Assembly: GCA_020740775.1 (NCBI GenBank)
Contig: JAHEWK010000014.1
Coordinates: 1,736,001 to 1,800,000 of the forward strand
DNA: 64,000 nucleotides
DNA from: Ilyonectria destructans
Taxonomy: Eukaryota; Ascomycota; Sordariomycetes; Hypocreales; Nectriaceae
Direction: 5' to 3'
The notes under the pieces are model-generated. The model ran no database searches, was not told where the DNA came from, and was given only the letters and a program-made list of their open reading frames with translations. Position numbers and translations under genes: made by a program. Below, piece by piece: positions 23,159-34,940 of this stretch (the first letter of the stretch is position 1; the number at the start of each line of letters is the position of its first letter).

Positions 23159-25507
23159 ATGTTGTCGCTCCACGATTTTCTTTTTCGTTACTGGGGTGGG
23201 CGAGCAAAGCAAAACACCGTGGCTGCATTCAAGGAGGCAGATTTGAGCAGTGCCCCAGAGTTCATGTTCAAAATTGAAGAGACTGCTTTTCTTGCTAGAC
23301 GTTTGTTGCATCAGTCGAGGATCCTTGACCCCCCCATCACCGGGCTGTGCACCGTGCTGCGGCCACCGACGCTTGTTTCTTCCGAATGGCTTCAGGACAA
23401 GGTTGAGAAGTGGAACCAAGACGACGATGTCTTCCAGTCAAGCTTTACAGCGAATGTTATTTTTATTAGAGAAAAGCAAGATCCAATGACTGAGATTAGT
23501 CCCGACTCTTTACAAGTGCTACACGAATGGCAATCCAACGTCGTGCTTACCATAGTTGACTCGCAGCGTCTGTCAGAAGGTCCATACTACGTGCAGAATG
23601 GAGTACTCCATACGGTGTGGAAGTTGTTCTCTGACACGCATGAGGCATTCATGACTGCCACAGTTCCTCAGAATGAGGCCTTCCAGGAGTAAGCAGCCAC
23701 GACACGCGACACTTGAAACAGGCTAACACACGTAGATATCGGAACCTCCCATGTAGTAACGGCTGTCGGCTCGTGATAGGGGCACCCTCGAAGCTCTATA
23801 CACCCAAGAGTGAGAAGAAACCCTTGAATGGCCTCCGCATCTCCGTCAAAGACAACATTGATCTTGCAGGCATCAAGACAACGCTGTCATGCCGATCCTG
23901 GGAGAGACTTTATCCCCCCAAAGACACCACAGCTGCAGCAGTACAGAGGCTTCTTGACTTGGGTGCAATTGTCGTTGGAAAAACAAAATTGAGCCAATTT
24001 GCAGAGGTCGAGTCACCCACAGCCGATTGGGTAGACTTCCACTGCCCGTTTAATCCCCGCGGTGATGGCTACCTGACTCCGGAGGGGAGTACTACTGGGG
24101 GTGCCGTCTCACTTGCAGCCTATGATTGGCTTGATGTCAGCATCGGGACTGATAGTACGTCACACCGCTGGTTCCACTGATAATCTTCTAGTGTTGACTC
24201 GTTTAGCGGGAGGGAGCCTCAGGGAACCCGCCTCTAAGCAAGGCTTATTCGCACTTCGCCCAAGTTGGGATGCTTTGCCCATGGAAGGCGTATTTCCTCT
24301 TGCAGTGTAAACTACCTGTACAGTATCATAGATCTCATCTGACCTTGCTAGGGCCCTTGACACAATCGGGTTTCTTTGTCGCGATGTAGATGTTCTCCAT
24401 GAGGTTGCGACAGCTTGGCTTGGTAACAATAATGAACCGAATGTTTCCGTAAGCCTGCGTTATTGTGCATTGAAATTCTAGGAGTCGCTAATTTAAACCG
24501 AAGAATTTAACCAAGATCACGGTACTTTCTGACTTTGAGTATGGACCCGGTCTTGCGAAGCGTGTTTTCAACAACTTTGTCTCTCGCCTGGAGGAGGCGA
24601 CTCACGTTCAAAGCACAAAGATGAGTCTTATTGATAATTGGAAACAGAAAAGCCCTTTATGTGATGGTAAAGGTCTCATTGAGTACATAGGAAAGGTGCA
24701 CATGCCAACTATCCCATCGTTCACCGACTGACAAGCTGCGCAGCAACAAACAATGAAGGCGATCAAAGCATTTGACCTGTGGAAAAACACCCAAGGGTTT
24801 CGAGATGAATACCAAAAAAAGTTTGGAAAAAGACCATACGTCAACCCCACGATTCGTCTAAGATGGTATCATCCCCCCATCCGTTCTCCAATTGAGTCTA
24901 ACAACTCCTAGGCGCGAGGCAGAGGAATCTACTGCCAATGGACAAAAGGCTGCTCTGCAACGCAAGGAGATATTTAAGAAGTGGTTCCTCGACTCCGTTT
25001 TATCCGCAGAGGCTCTCAACGAGCTTACAACAATCACTGTGGCCCCCATCTCTGACGAGGAGCCGAAATATCGCGACGATTATAAACAGTATGAGGTCCA
25101 CTATGAGATTATTGTTCTGGGCTAACACTAATACTAAAGGGGCCCTTGGATGGGTGGTAATGGATTCCACCGCAATTTTCTCTCCCCACTCACCGGCTGC
25201 CCCGAAGTTGTCGTTCCCAGTGGGTATCCTCGACGGCACGTTGGATTTTATTAACATACATTTACAGTCGGTCAGATCCCCTATCAATCACGCGTCACCA
25301 AGAGGGAGGAGTTTCTACCTATTGTGGTGGCTATTCTCGGACCTCCAGGTAATATTATCCATCTATATTGTGAATTGCTGCTAACCCTTCTTAGGAACAG
25401 ATGTTGCACTGACAAAGTTTGTAGCTGACCTGTTACACAAATCAGGGATGCCAACTTTGGTAAAAACGGGAGCAGAAGCATTTCCACAAGTCAGCAAGGT
25501 TTGCTGA
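23159..25507 (+). CDS. amidase-signature protein with Arp1-like N-terminal domain
   Basis: Ten exons: 23159-23688, 23736-24154, 24207-24306, 24352-24448, 24504-24695, 24744-24865, 24912-25088, 25140-25219, 25268-25348, 25395-25507. Nine introns of 45-55 bp give 636 residues in one frame; two acceptors (24503, 25139) end in AAG. Residues 1-170 resemble the N-terminal part of fungal proteins named scytalone dehydratase-like Arp1. From 200 on it is an amidase-signature fold: Lys215 in SVKDNID, GSTTGG at 294-299, nucleophile Ser320 in GTDTGGSLR, and the C-terminal blocks VVVPIGQIPY and EEFLPI. The cis-Ser position of the triad seems to be Thr. Hydrolysis of an amide C-N bond is the family reaction; substrate unknown. 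It sits beside a divergent regulator. Confidence 0.87.
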
Positions 25508-27833
25508 ATGGAATTTTCATGGTAGCATACCGTGACGAATCCAACTCTGGGGAAGATTTAGAGAGTAGATCAAGTGGTTGGAATTCCTAGTTGAATAGGA
25601 CACAACACAACTCAATTAGGAAGAATTTGAACAATTCTGCATCGAATGCTGCCTGATGATGGGCATATTTTGTGACAGTGGCACTGAATATAAAATACAT
25701 ATTGATACCGTGTAGTGGGGCGAACATATCATGAGTGAGTCAGAATCAGAATACCAGCTCCGCCTCGACTAGGGGCTGGGCGGGGCGGAGTTCTGCAAGC
25801 GTCTGCCCGTTGCCGGTCCATACTAACAAAAGCAGTAAGACATTGGCACGGCCTCTTGAATATTTATGACCAGTCATCTAGTTTGTGGTGGCTTTTTATT
25901 TACCTAGTACTGACATCCCCTTATTGTGTTGTTCCTTTAATACATTTCCTTCGAGCGGAGTAAAGTCATCACGCGGCTTTGTGAATAACGACAAGACAAT
26001 TACTGAATATGGCTTGGCCTCACAAGGCAGACTTAAAGCCATAACTAGGTGACCTACTATGGACCGGTGAACTGTAGATGGCGTCTTTGGGATCTCAGGC
26101 ACAGCCCGGTAGGCGTGATAGGTATAAAGCTCAAGCCATGACCCGAACTTGATCGGAAGCACAACCCAAGAGACTCCATTCAGCATTTGACCAAAGACAA
26201 ACATGGCACAACCTTCAGCACCCAGTCCGGCCCCGACATCCGAATCAACCAGACCATATACTGACATGATTTCTGGGAATGGTAAGTCAGCACTGGGACA
26301 CACAAAATAAATTCTAACGGAAAAAGGTTCCTTTACCTTGCCCATGCCCAAACCTGCGCCAAATTCAACTTCATAGAATAGTGACCAGCAGTCTGGAGGT
26401 TCCTACACGGTTATGGAGTGTGTTGAGAGTAGGTCTGGGTGAAGCCGGGTGACTTAGGACGGGCTAGAGATGATGCATGTTGAGTGGACTTGTACAACAG
26501 ACGGGAATGTATATTAGACAATAGAATGTTACTTATTTGAATCCTAAACGTGTCAGCTATAAACCCTAAGGATAGATCGTCGTTTTCGAACATTGCAGAT
26601 CCTTGCACTCTACTCTCGAGACCTTTCATCCTGTCTCGCAAGGGATTTTGCTTCTTGCTCCTTTGTACGCTGGATACGCAATAGCTGAGTCGATGGTTCT
26701 GTAAGACTCCTTGGCCCTTATCCCAAACCATCTGGATCCATCCAATATTTTCCGACAAGTCCAGAAGTGAGCTGAATATCTGTTCTTTAAGATAGAGTTG
26801 CGTAAGACACGTGAAAATATGTCTGGTCGCGCATGTGTCCTTGCTATCGCCCTGACGAGCTACGGAAGTTGTAATATGAACACACCAATTCTGGGGTGCT
26901 TCTCTATAAGTCTTACAAAGACCTCTCCCAAAACCAAATGAGGGTAAAGTTCAATTTGGGGATTAATGCAGCGCATTGCTAGAGCAGTATTGGACAAATG
27001 TACGAAGACTGGTGCAGGAAGTTTGACAACTCCCAAAGGTACAGGACATACCAGCTGTACAGTGTAGCATAGTGCATCAATAGATATCTTTTAGTAGAGA
27101 GCCCTAAGACCCTTGGAATTTAAGTTGTCAAACTTCCTGCGCCAGCCTTCGTACCCAATTCGGGTGTTTGAGGCTTTCAAGCTTACCTCATTGACCAACC
27201 CCCAAGAGGCAATAAAATGGCTACAATGCATAATACAATGCTCAGTAATTATCTGCTTGCGCTTAACTTGTAGGTGACCTCACTTCCATTCATGTGGTAT
27301 CACGATTTCCAGAAGCCGATTGTCGCAGCCCCATGTCAAATTCACCGCAAGCCGGGACTTGCGCCCGTGAGACGAGTCAGACCGCATCGGAATCCACCAG
27401 ACTCAGCGGCAGAAGACCAAAAGCAAAAGACCCGAAATGGTACTTCGCCCAAAAACCCCTCAAGATTCTGATTGGAGGAGCAGGAGGTTCGCCTCACTTT
27501 TCCCGATTTTGAGGCAACGAGGCTGAGCCATAAGCAGAAGTCCCATGCATATGTGGCTGCTTTGCAGAAGAACAAGCACCCGATCCTCTCAATCACAAGA
27601 CCCAACAAAAAAGCCACCACAGTCATATACATAATGTGCATCTTTCGTAGCAATCACTCAGGTTGAACATCCCGACCGGCAGAACCTTGGGATTTCCACT
27701 GCGTCCCCGCTCAGGAGTAAAAACCTGCAAAAGTTCGACATAACTCATTGACTCGAACCACCCGACACGCTTCTCCTTCATCTGCTTGCTCTTTTGCTGT
27801 CTCGTTGGATCCTAGGTTTGCCATACTGTCACA
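25508..27833. other. gene-poor region with weak coding signs and an inverted repeat
   Basis: Minus-strand open frames at 25896-26351 and 26411-26830 look somewhat protein-like (MVWDKGQGVLQNHRLSYC; SWVVLPIKFGSWLELY). A plausible intron lies between them (26273-26336), but its phase does not join the frames, so I do not call a gene. It may be a decayed one. The rest is AT-rich. The inverted repeat at 27000-27154 is listed separately. Confidence 0.4.
27000..27154. repeat. inverted repeat, 32-bp arms
   Basis: The arm at 27000-27031 (core CAGGAAGTTTGACAACT) is matched by its reverse complement at 27123-27154 with two mismatches, both transitions. The spacer is 91 bp. Size and shape suit a small MITE or a foldback remnant. 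No duplication of flanking bases was obvious. Confidence 0.7.
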
Positions 27834-30800
27834 ATGCCTGTGGATTGGAAGCATTACGAAAAGGATGTCAACGATCAATACGTGAATGGGGGAAAGAACA
27901 TCGAGGAAACTCTCGAAATACTCCGGCAGACTTATGGTGTTGATGTTACGTAAGTTTATTACCGTGTTTAAACTTATAATGTTCATGATTGACATCAACC
28001 AGCGTCAGGCAGTTCAAATCCAAGTTTGGAGGCTTGAAAAAGATTCGTGCCGATGAATGGAAGGCGGTTTTTTCCGAAATTCGACAGCGTGAGGCCCAGG
28101 GAATAAAATCTGATGTGTATCTCTTTGGTCGAAAGCTGTCACTCGAGCGCATCGCCAGAGAGAAGCGTCGGTATTTCAGGGATTGTACAGTCCAGAAGTC
28201 CCATGAGATAGGTCAGTCCCATCCAAGACCAAACCAGATCCGTCATACCTCTAATACTTACTGAGTAGACTTGGGCATCGGTACCACCGGCAGGCATCGT
28301 TTGGAAATCCGCAATCCACCCACGGCGAACCTTGATTTGCTCCAACACGACGGTTCTCATGCGAATCATGAACCTATGGAGATCGAGTTCCGAGGAGTTC
28401 AAGATGCAGAACTCCAGAAAGCACCAACAGCTGAAAGTATTTGTCTAGATCCTGCGACTCATTGGGACCTTGCAGATCTCGATCTAAGCACTCCTCGACT
28501 GGACGATCACACTGCACCTCTGGATCTTGGATCTCCCGACAACCTTGAGACGAGTATTACCAGGTCTAGGATGTCGCTGAGTCTGCGCGGCAGGGCGGCC
28601 ACGGAACTGCAATTCGGCGATGAGCTTCACCTTTCAGAACAACACCGAACCTTTAGCTCTGCCGAATCATTCCCCTTATTTCCCTATCTAGGAAATTCGA
28701 CTAGGGTCGTAGGGTGGGTGGGGCAGCCCTTTCGCCTCTTCTGGGACACGACAGGTATTTGATCCTTTGGAAGGCTACGAATTATTCACCTACTAATTTA
28801 AGGACAGAAATCACTTCTCTAATACCAAACATCATTGAACCTGTCGGCCTTATTCCGGATGAACTGAGCGCTGCGAGAAGGAGCGAAATGCCTCCACGTG
28901 TGACATGGGGTATGCCCGGGTATCTCTTGTCGCACTTGATGAGTGTGGACCCAAAGTTAAAGGTCTTGGAACCTGCGGCAAGATTTATCGAAGAGATTAT
29001 TGAGAAAACGGCCTTCCGTCTCGACAAAATCCTCATCTCAGATGTTGTGTATCCACCCCTTGATGTTAGCCAGCTGCAACTTAACCAGATATTCTCACTC
29101 ATCGCATATCTCATATCCAACAACCTACTCCGCCAAACTGAGACTCAAGCCTTATTTCAATGGGCAATGAACCAAGGATTTGGGGGCCAGCTCGGGGCTT
29201 TTTGCCAAACAAACTCGGAGCATGTCCGATCTTTCGCAACGAAAGTTCTACAAACGTGCCATGCAAGCGGACCAGACTCGGAACTCTTCTCAGAGAATCT
29301 CTTCGACATGGTTCGCCAAGTCCTTGCAGTAAAGGACTGTGGCTTGTCGCCTAGTCTCCACTCGCAACTGTTGAGACGGGCCATTGACTCCGACAACTTG
29401 GAACAAGCCAGGTTCTTGGTGTCCAATGGTGCGGATGTCAACTATGTACACGAGGGGTTCGAGTACAATGCATTGAGTCACGCTATCCACTACGGTTCTA
29501 CGGAGATGTTAAGACTTTTTATCAAATCCGGTGTTATTGTAACGCCATCTGCCCTCACTGTTGCGATGAAACGCAAGAGAATTGATATGGCAGATATCCT
29601 GTTGCAAGAGGAAGCAAAGATCAAACCTCTGACAATGAAAGACTACGGGTTTCTTGCCGATGCGAAAGAAAAATCACCATGCATATACCAGGCGCTGAGA
29701 GAAAGAAGTGGAAAGCACAAAATCTTTGACATGTTTGATTTGGTTCAGGCGGCAGAACAGGGGAACATGATACTTTCCAAGCTCATACTTCAGAAAGACG
29801 TTACTAAAGCAGAACTAGAGGAAGCTTTGTGTGAGGCTGTCAAACATGGTAAACAGACAGCTGTTATGACATTTATCAATCGAGGAGTAGATCCCAACGC
29901 TCAACGATCTCGGCGAATGAACAATTGTAGCGGGAACTCGGATGAAGCCAAAGAAAGCTACCCTATGCTGGTGGCGATTGAAAAGGGTCACCTGGATACT
30001 ATCTATCTCCTCATCAAAGCTGGTGCAAAGGTGAATGATGAGTTGCTCATGCGCATCTGTCGCTTGGTTTATGACCAAGAAGTTGATGATTTCTTCTTTA
30101 TGCTACTCCAAAGGGGCTATGATGTAGCGCTGATTGGACCATGCGCGATGGAACGCTGCGCATGGCGCCGCGAGATATACGGGTGTGGAACTTTCCTTGA
30201 CGCGGGGGCCCCGATAAATGCGTACGGCTGTGGAGGGAAAAACGCTCTACAAGTTGCGGCGAGAAAGGGACACCTGGCACTGGTCCAATATCTTGTCGAC
30301 CGTGGAGCAGATGTGAATTTTCCCGCGAGTGAAAATCGGGGACAAACAGCACTACAAGCTGCAGCCAGCGGAGGCTCGTTCGCGGTTGTGCAGTGGATAA
30401 TCGAAGCGGGCGCCGACGTCAAAGCGGCTACTGCAACCCATCACGAAGTCACAGTGTTCGAAGCGGCAGCAGACACTAAGCGAGGAATGCAGCCGCTGCC
30501 CATATTCAAGTACTTGCTTGCACTTGGAGCCCCAATCAACCGTCCCGACGGCGCGAGTAGTACTGTTTTGCACCGTCTTATCCGCTGTGGGGAAGTTGAG
30601 TGCCTTAGAGTGGCACTTGAAGCTGGTGCGCGCATCGAGGACCGAGAGTCTGCTGCTGGAACGATGACACCGCTTCAATTTGCCGCAGAAAGGAGCAATA
30701 CACAGGCTATTATGCTTCTTGTTAGCTATGGTGCCGATGTCAACGCTCCCGCTGGCGACATTTATGGCCGCACTGCCTTGCAAGCTGCAGCCGGTCTTGA

Positions 30801-31413
30801 CCCAAACCTTTCCGGTCAACTCTTTCTAGCTAATACTACGGCCGAGTCGAATCTTGAAACTGTTGAACATCTCCTGCTGAACCACGCAGATGTCAATGCA
30901 CCCCCGGGAAAAAGTTTCGGTCGTACCGCCTTACAGGCAGCAGCATCCTCGGAATTCCCCGATCCCAGAATTGTTGCTCTCCTTCTAGATCACGGCGCAG
31001 ATATCAACGCCGCCCCTGCGAGAAGGGGGGGAGTGTCCGCTCTTCAAGGAGCCGCCATCAGGGGAGACCTGCAAATTGCAAGACTTTTGTTAAAACACCA
31101 CGCCGATGTCAATGCAGCCGCAGCTCCCAAAAGAGGTCGCACGGCTGTGGAAGGTGCCGCTGAACATGGGAGGATGGACATGGTGCGGCTGCTTCTCAAT
31201 GCGGGCGCAACGCCTGATCCAGTCAGCGGGTTTTCGAGAGCGATTAAGCTGGCTGACAAGAACGATCACTATGTTATTAGAGATTTATTGAAAGACGTCG
31301 AAGAGTCTTTTCTGGCCACCTTGTGGGGTGACTTGTTGGACGCGAGTTCCTCGCCATTGTTGCCGGATCAGGGGATGATCATGCCTGAAGAGGAAGATGA
31401 ATTTGCCATGTGA
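27834..31413 (+). CDS. Clr5-domain ankyrin-repeat protein
   Basis: Four exons: 27834-27949, 28003-28211, 28269-28754, 28808-31413. Introns are 53, 57 and 53 bp, giving 1138 residues. The first exon starts at ATG 27834 (MPVDWKHYEKDV); with exon 2 it forms a Clr5 domain (about 1-60; motif VRQFKSKFGGLKKIRADEWK). Residues about 100-270 are low complexity. From about 480 to the end lie ten or more ankyrin repeats (LVSNGADVN, LVDRGADVN, LLKHHADVN and similar). Clr5 is named after a fission-yeast factor for heterochromatin silencing; in filamentous fungi the Clr5-ankyrin arrangement is common and mostly uncharacterised. Possibly nuclear, binding partners through the repeats. Confidence 0.88.
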
Positions 31414-32168
31414 GTGGAGGAGAAATTTCCATGATTTTTGGGTTTTGTCATGTCTCTATGGGCTATATGTCGAAAGACTCGTTTGTTGATGAAAGAGTGC
31501 AGCCATGGAAGATTTCGGTAATAAGTTGGCGAAGCTTGGGGATATCCCGGAGTCATTAAACAGTTCAAGTTCGATGTATTTTTCTAAGTTTTAGCAATAA
31601 TTTTCTCTTTAAGTAAGAGCTAAGGCTGATAGCCATCGAGCGGGAGCTTAACTGTGGTTGAGGACTGTTCAGAAGCCCATCTAAGAAGCCAAGCCAACTT
31701 CACCCTAGTGCCACAATCGCGGGTTGTTTCGGTTGACAGCATTTCGCACACTGAAGGCCGCACTAGCCGCCATCATCGGACCCAGCAGACCGATAGCGGA
31801 CTTGCTAGTCCGATGGAGCCTGATGCCGAGCCCTCGGAAAACGTTCGGAGTTGACAAGGCCATCACCAGTCATTTTTTGTCTCAAGACTAAATTCTGGAA
31901 ATTTATATTTAGGGAGCGTGCCACATGGTTCTGAGATTTCGGCGTATTCTGGCAAGTCGGTAAAGATATTTCGGTTCCTCTATCTCTCAATCTTGGTAGC
32001 ACCCTTGGCTGCATGTGTGGGTCTTATCTTGTCTACCGAAAGGCGCCCAACCAGTTCCCACCCTCGACACGACAACATCGTGAGTCACGGACAGAATCAG
32101 CGTAGGCCAGAATCGCACTCTACGGCTCTCGAGTCTCAGTCAAAGAATACCCGCCCTCATACATCAAT
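31414..32168. other. intergenic region and leader of the next gene
   Basis: Nothing recognised except an upstream open frame (31924-32199) that overlaps the start codon at 32169 in another frame. It could be a translated leader ORF or chance. Confidence 0.4.
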
Positions 32169-32987
32169 ATGGGCTCTCTTTCCTACACGATCCGGATAGC
32201 GATGCTAAACGCGGACACACCGGTCCCAAACGTGTCGGCCAGATTCAAAACCTATGGAACAATCTTTCACAACCTCCTAAGCGATGCTGCATCTCGAATC
32301 TCTCCGCATGTCAAGATTCAATCTACCGACTTTGACGTGGTTCGAGGCGAGTACCCAGAATCCGCTGCAGACTTTGATGCTATCCTTGTCACCGGCTCAG
32401 CAGCATCGGCATACTACGACGAGGTCTGGATCCATAAACTCGACGAATATTTGACGACAATATACGATACCTGCCCGCGACTCAAAATCTTTGGCAGCTG
32501 TTTTGGACACCAGATCGTCTGCCAGAGCTTGCTTGGGGGGGTTGGATGCAAGGTGGAAAAGAACCCGAAGGGATGGGAACTCGGCGTGCATGGGATTCAA
32601 CTAACGGATGAATTCCGGAAAGCGTTTCCATCAGGGAAGGGTCAAACTCCGACCTCAGGTCCTGACCAGTTGTTGACGCCAGCACCTGAAATGATGCGTC
32701 TTCAGTTTGTCCACGCCGACCATGTTGCGCTCCCCGCAGAAGGGCTACCGGAGTCTTGGATCTCGATTGGTCAAACGAAACGATGTGCCCTCCAGGGTGT
32801 CTTTGAACCCAGCCGGGTGCTCACCTTTCAAGGGCATTTCGAGTTTGACCGTTTCGTCAACAGTGAAACGATCAAGGTGTTTGGAGCGAAATGGGATCCG
32901 AAGGAATTCCAGGATGCCATGGACTCGATTGACGCGGACGATGATGCCAAGGCAGCTGCAGAGATTGTGCTGAGGTTTCTGCTATAG
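32169..32987 (+). CDS. class I glutamine amidotransferase-like protein
   Basis: Intronless, 272 residues. The triad of class I glutamine amidotransferases is intact: nucleophile Cys111 in GSCFGHQ, and His223 and Glu225 in QGHFEFD. The early block ILVTGSAASAYYD fits the oxyanion-side loop (TGS) of GMP-synthase-like amidotransferase domains. Stand-alone fungal proteins of this kind lack the synthetase partner; they are probably cytosolic gamma-glutamyl peptidases or amidases with unproven substrates. The gene converges on 33071-33736 with 83 bp between stops. Confidence 0.9.
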   Translation: MGSLSYTIRIAMLNADTPVPNVSARFKTYGTIFHNLLSDAASRISPHVKIQSTDFDVVRGEYPESAADFDAILVTGSAASAYYDEVWIHKLDEYLTTIYDTCPRLKIFGSCFGHQIVCQSLLGGVGCKVEKNPKGWELGVHGIQLTDEFRKAFPSGKGQTPTSGPDQLLTPAPEMMRLQFVHADHVALPAEGLPESWISIGQTKRCALQGVFEPSRVLTFQGHFEFDRFVNSETIKVFGAKWDPKEFQDAMDSIDADDDAKAAAEIVLRFLL

Positions 32988-33070
32988 GATCTCTGAGGAT
33001 AGCGGAGGTTGGGAATATTGTTCTCTCCTATAGCATTCCCATTGATGTTTAATGAAGCTTAAATTGACTG

Positions 33071-33736
33071 CTATTTCTCCGTCTGCTGTTCAGCCCGTTC
33101 AGCTTGCTCTCCAGCCTCGATTTTCTCTTTGAACCTTTCGCTCCCGCAACAATACATGATAATGTTCGGTTCTTCCTCATGAAATACCGCCTTTTCTCCC
33201 TCTTGTCCATCATATCCGCAGCTCATCCAATCGGACGAATACACCAACCCTCCTATCTCGCCTTTTGATGGGTTCGTATCACATGCAGCATGGATCTCTG
33301 GTGAACCACTGCCATACATGTATTCCCTGAAAGCATTTATCAAGTCCCCCTTCGTCACTCCATCCTTGTTCTCAAGAGAAATATTGGGAGTGACATCAGG
33401 AAGACAACACGGGCAGCCTCCGACCCCAGACTCGTCGAAGAGTGTAATTGTGAACTTTTTAACAGGCGGAGCTGTTAGGAATTCGGGAATCTTGGGGTTT
33501 GATGTGAGGGAATCCTGAAGACCGGCAAAGATCCTGTGCCAATAAGACTTGAAGTCGACCGGAGAGGAATCGAATGAGGGGCTGTCAAACAAGGCCTCAC
33601 GAGTGGTCGCCTCTATCGCTTTAACCACATCGTGCCATTTCTCAAGCATGGGCTCTGCATCTGAATCCGAAGAGAATTCTATCGCATCGTTCTCAGGGTT
33701 CTCGGTCTCGAACGCTGCCGTTGATTGTGGGGTCAT
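33071..33736 (-). CDS. hypothetical protein, CPCC-motif family, copy A
   Basis: Single exon, 221 residues, no signal peptide or membrane segment. I do not recognise the family. It is clearly related to the protein at 34374-34940: shared blocks are WH near the start, a YWHRIF-like helix, IPEFLTAPP, a beta strand KKFTIT, GGCPCC, and GVTKGDLINAF followed by E-MYG. The CPCC cysteines with a later CCG could bind a metal or form disulfides. After residue 150 it carries an acidic, Lys/Glu-rich tail absent in copy B. Soluble intracellular protein, function unknown. Confidence 0.75.
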   Translation of the reverse strand: MTPQSTAAFETENPENDAIEFSSDSDAEPMLEKWHDVVKAIEATTREALFDSPSFDSSPVDFKSYWHRIFAGLQDSLTSNPKIPEFLTAPPVKKFTITLFDESGVGGCPCCLPDVTPNISLENKDGVTKGDLINAFREYMYGSGSPEIHAACDTNPSKGEIGGLVYSSDWMSCGYDGQEGEKAVFHEEEPNIIMYCCGSERFKEKIEAGEQAERAEQQTEK

Positions 33737-34373
33737 GTTGATCGGTTGGTCTCAAAGCAGTGATGCAGTAAATGTTAACAGTTCACGGATCATGAGGATA
33801 AAGAGGTTCTTAATGCGATGGAACTACGGACTAGGGTTTATCCGCTCATTGTTGGGTTGTTGCGCGGTCTGACTCATTACAGGGCGCAGTATCCGCGAAT
33901 CAAGTGGGGTTGGCGGATCAGCCAAACGCTTCAGGCTGCGCGACCTCGAGAATTTGAAGAGCTGGGCTGATAGGTAGACAACCATTGTCTACAAAAATCT
34001 GCTTGTCCAGCGCATTCATCTGTGTTTGGTCATGGTGAATGAGTCAGACCGCCATTGTCGTACGCGAATCAGTCCTTCACGTATCCGCGATACGCTGTGC
34101 CCACCTTTCGGGCACTCGTTGGGAGGGAGGTTTCTTATATAGTCCTTTCTATTCTAAGATATAATATCATATTGTTCCTCCGTACAACTATCAGTCTGCT
34201 ATACATTCACGTTTCTACTTTGCGTACTATTTCAAAGGCCGAAATAGTCAGCAGTTGACAGAAAAGTCGTCATCCCTGGCTCTCAGAACATTCAGAGCGG
34301 CTCGATCCCCGGAAGTCCCTAGGATTATCAATCTCACGACTACGTAATCAAGTTTGCGGAAAACAAGCTATCT
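33737..34373. promoter_or_regulatory. shared upstream region of the two CPCC genes
   Basis: 637 bp separate the divergent start codons. No defined motif was found. Copies of one gene in head-to-head arrangement suggest an inverted duplication that kept the promoter between them. Confidence 0.4.
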
Positions 34374-34940
34374 ATGGTTATCATAACACCTGAATCAATA
34401 GCAATGCCTGAAGTCGAGAACCGAGAGGACGTCGTTACCGAGCAATGGCACCAAATAGCCGACGCAATCAAAACGACCACCTGGGAAGCTTTCCTAAAAG
34501 GCTCATCTTCCTTTCCCTCCAATGTCGCCTTCAGATCACATTGGTATAGGATCTTCAATCAACTCGAAGAGTCTATTCTATCAGATCAGAACATTCCCGA
34601 ATTCTTGACGTCTCCGCCCATCAAGAATCTCACAATCACGGTCGTCGAAATGCAAGATTGGTTAGGCAACTGCCCATGCTGTTGGCTTCAGGATCGAGAG
34701 ACCGAAATTCCTTTACAGAATGACAACGGAGTCACCAAGGGTGATTTAATACGAGCTCTCAAGGAGCACTTGTATGGCGAGATTCCAGAGACGAATGGTG
34801 AAGATTTGGAATCTTCAAGCTTCTGGTCATTTATGTATTCGTCATCTAGCAGGACTAATGAAGAAGTGCCTCATATTTTTATCAAGTGCAGTGAGCAGGG
34901 AGAGTTTAGGAAGATCAAGGAGAGGGAGAAGCGCCAATAG
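34374..34940 (+). CDS. hypothetical protein, CPCC-motif family, copy B
   Basis: Single exon, 188 residues; an internal Met11 is a possible start. Paralogue of the gene at 33071-33736: the same order of QWHQI, HWYRIF, IPEFLTSPP, KNLTIT, GNCPCC, NGVTKGDLIRA and E-LYG is seen. The C-terminal third differs and is shorter. Divergence is large enough for an old duplication, yet both frames are open, so both copies are probably under selection. Function unknown. Confidence 0.75.
   Translation: MVIITPESIAMPEVENREDVVTEQWHQIADAIKTTTWEAFLKGSSSFPSNVAFRSHWYRIFNQLEESILSDQNIPEFLTSPPIKNLTITVVEMQDWLGNCPCCWLQDRETEIPLQNDNGVTKGDLIRALKEHLYGEIPETNGEDLESSSFWSFMYSSSSRTNEEVPHIFIKCSEQGEFRKIKEREKRQ

Noticed and set aside
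25896..26830. Two-exon gene on the minus strand
   Set aside because: The candidate intron 26273-26336 has good signals, but no phase joins the flanking frames without a stop; family not recognised.
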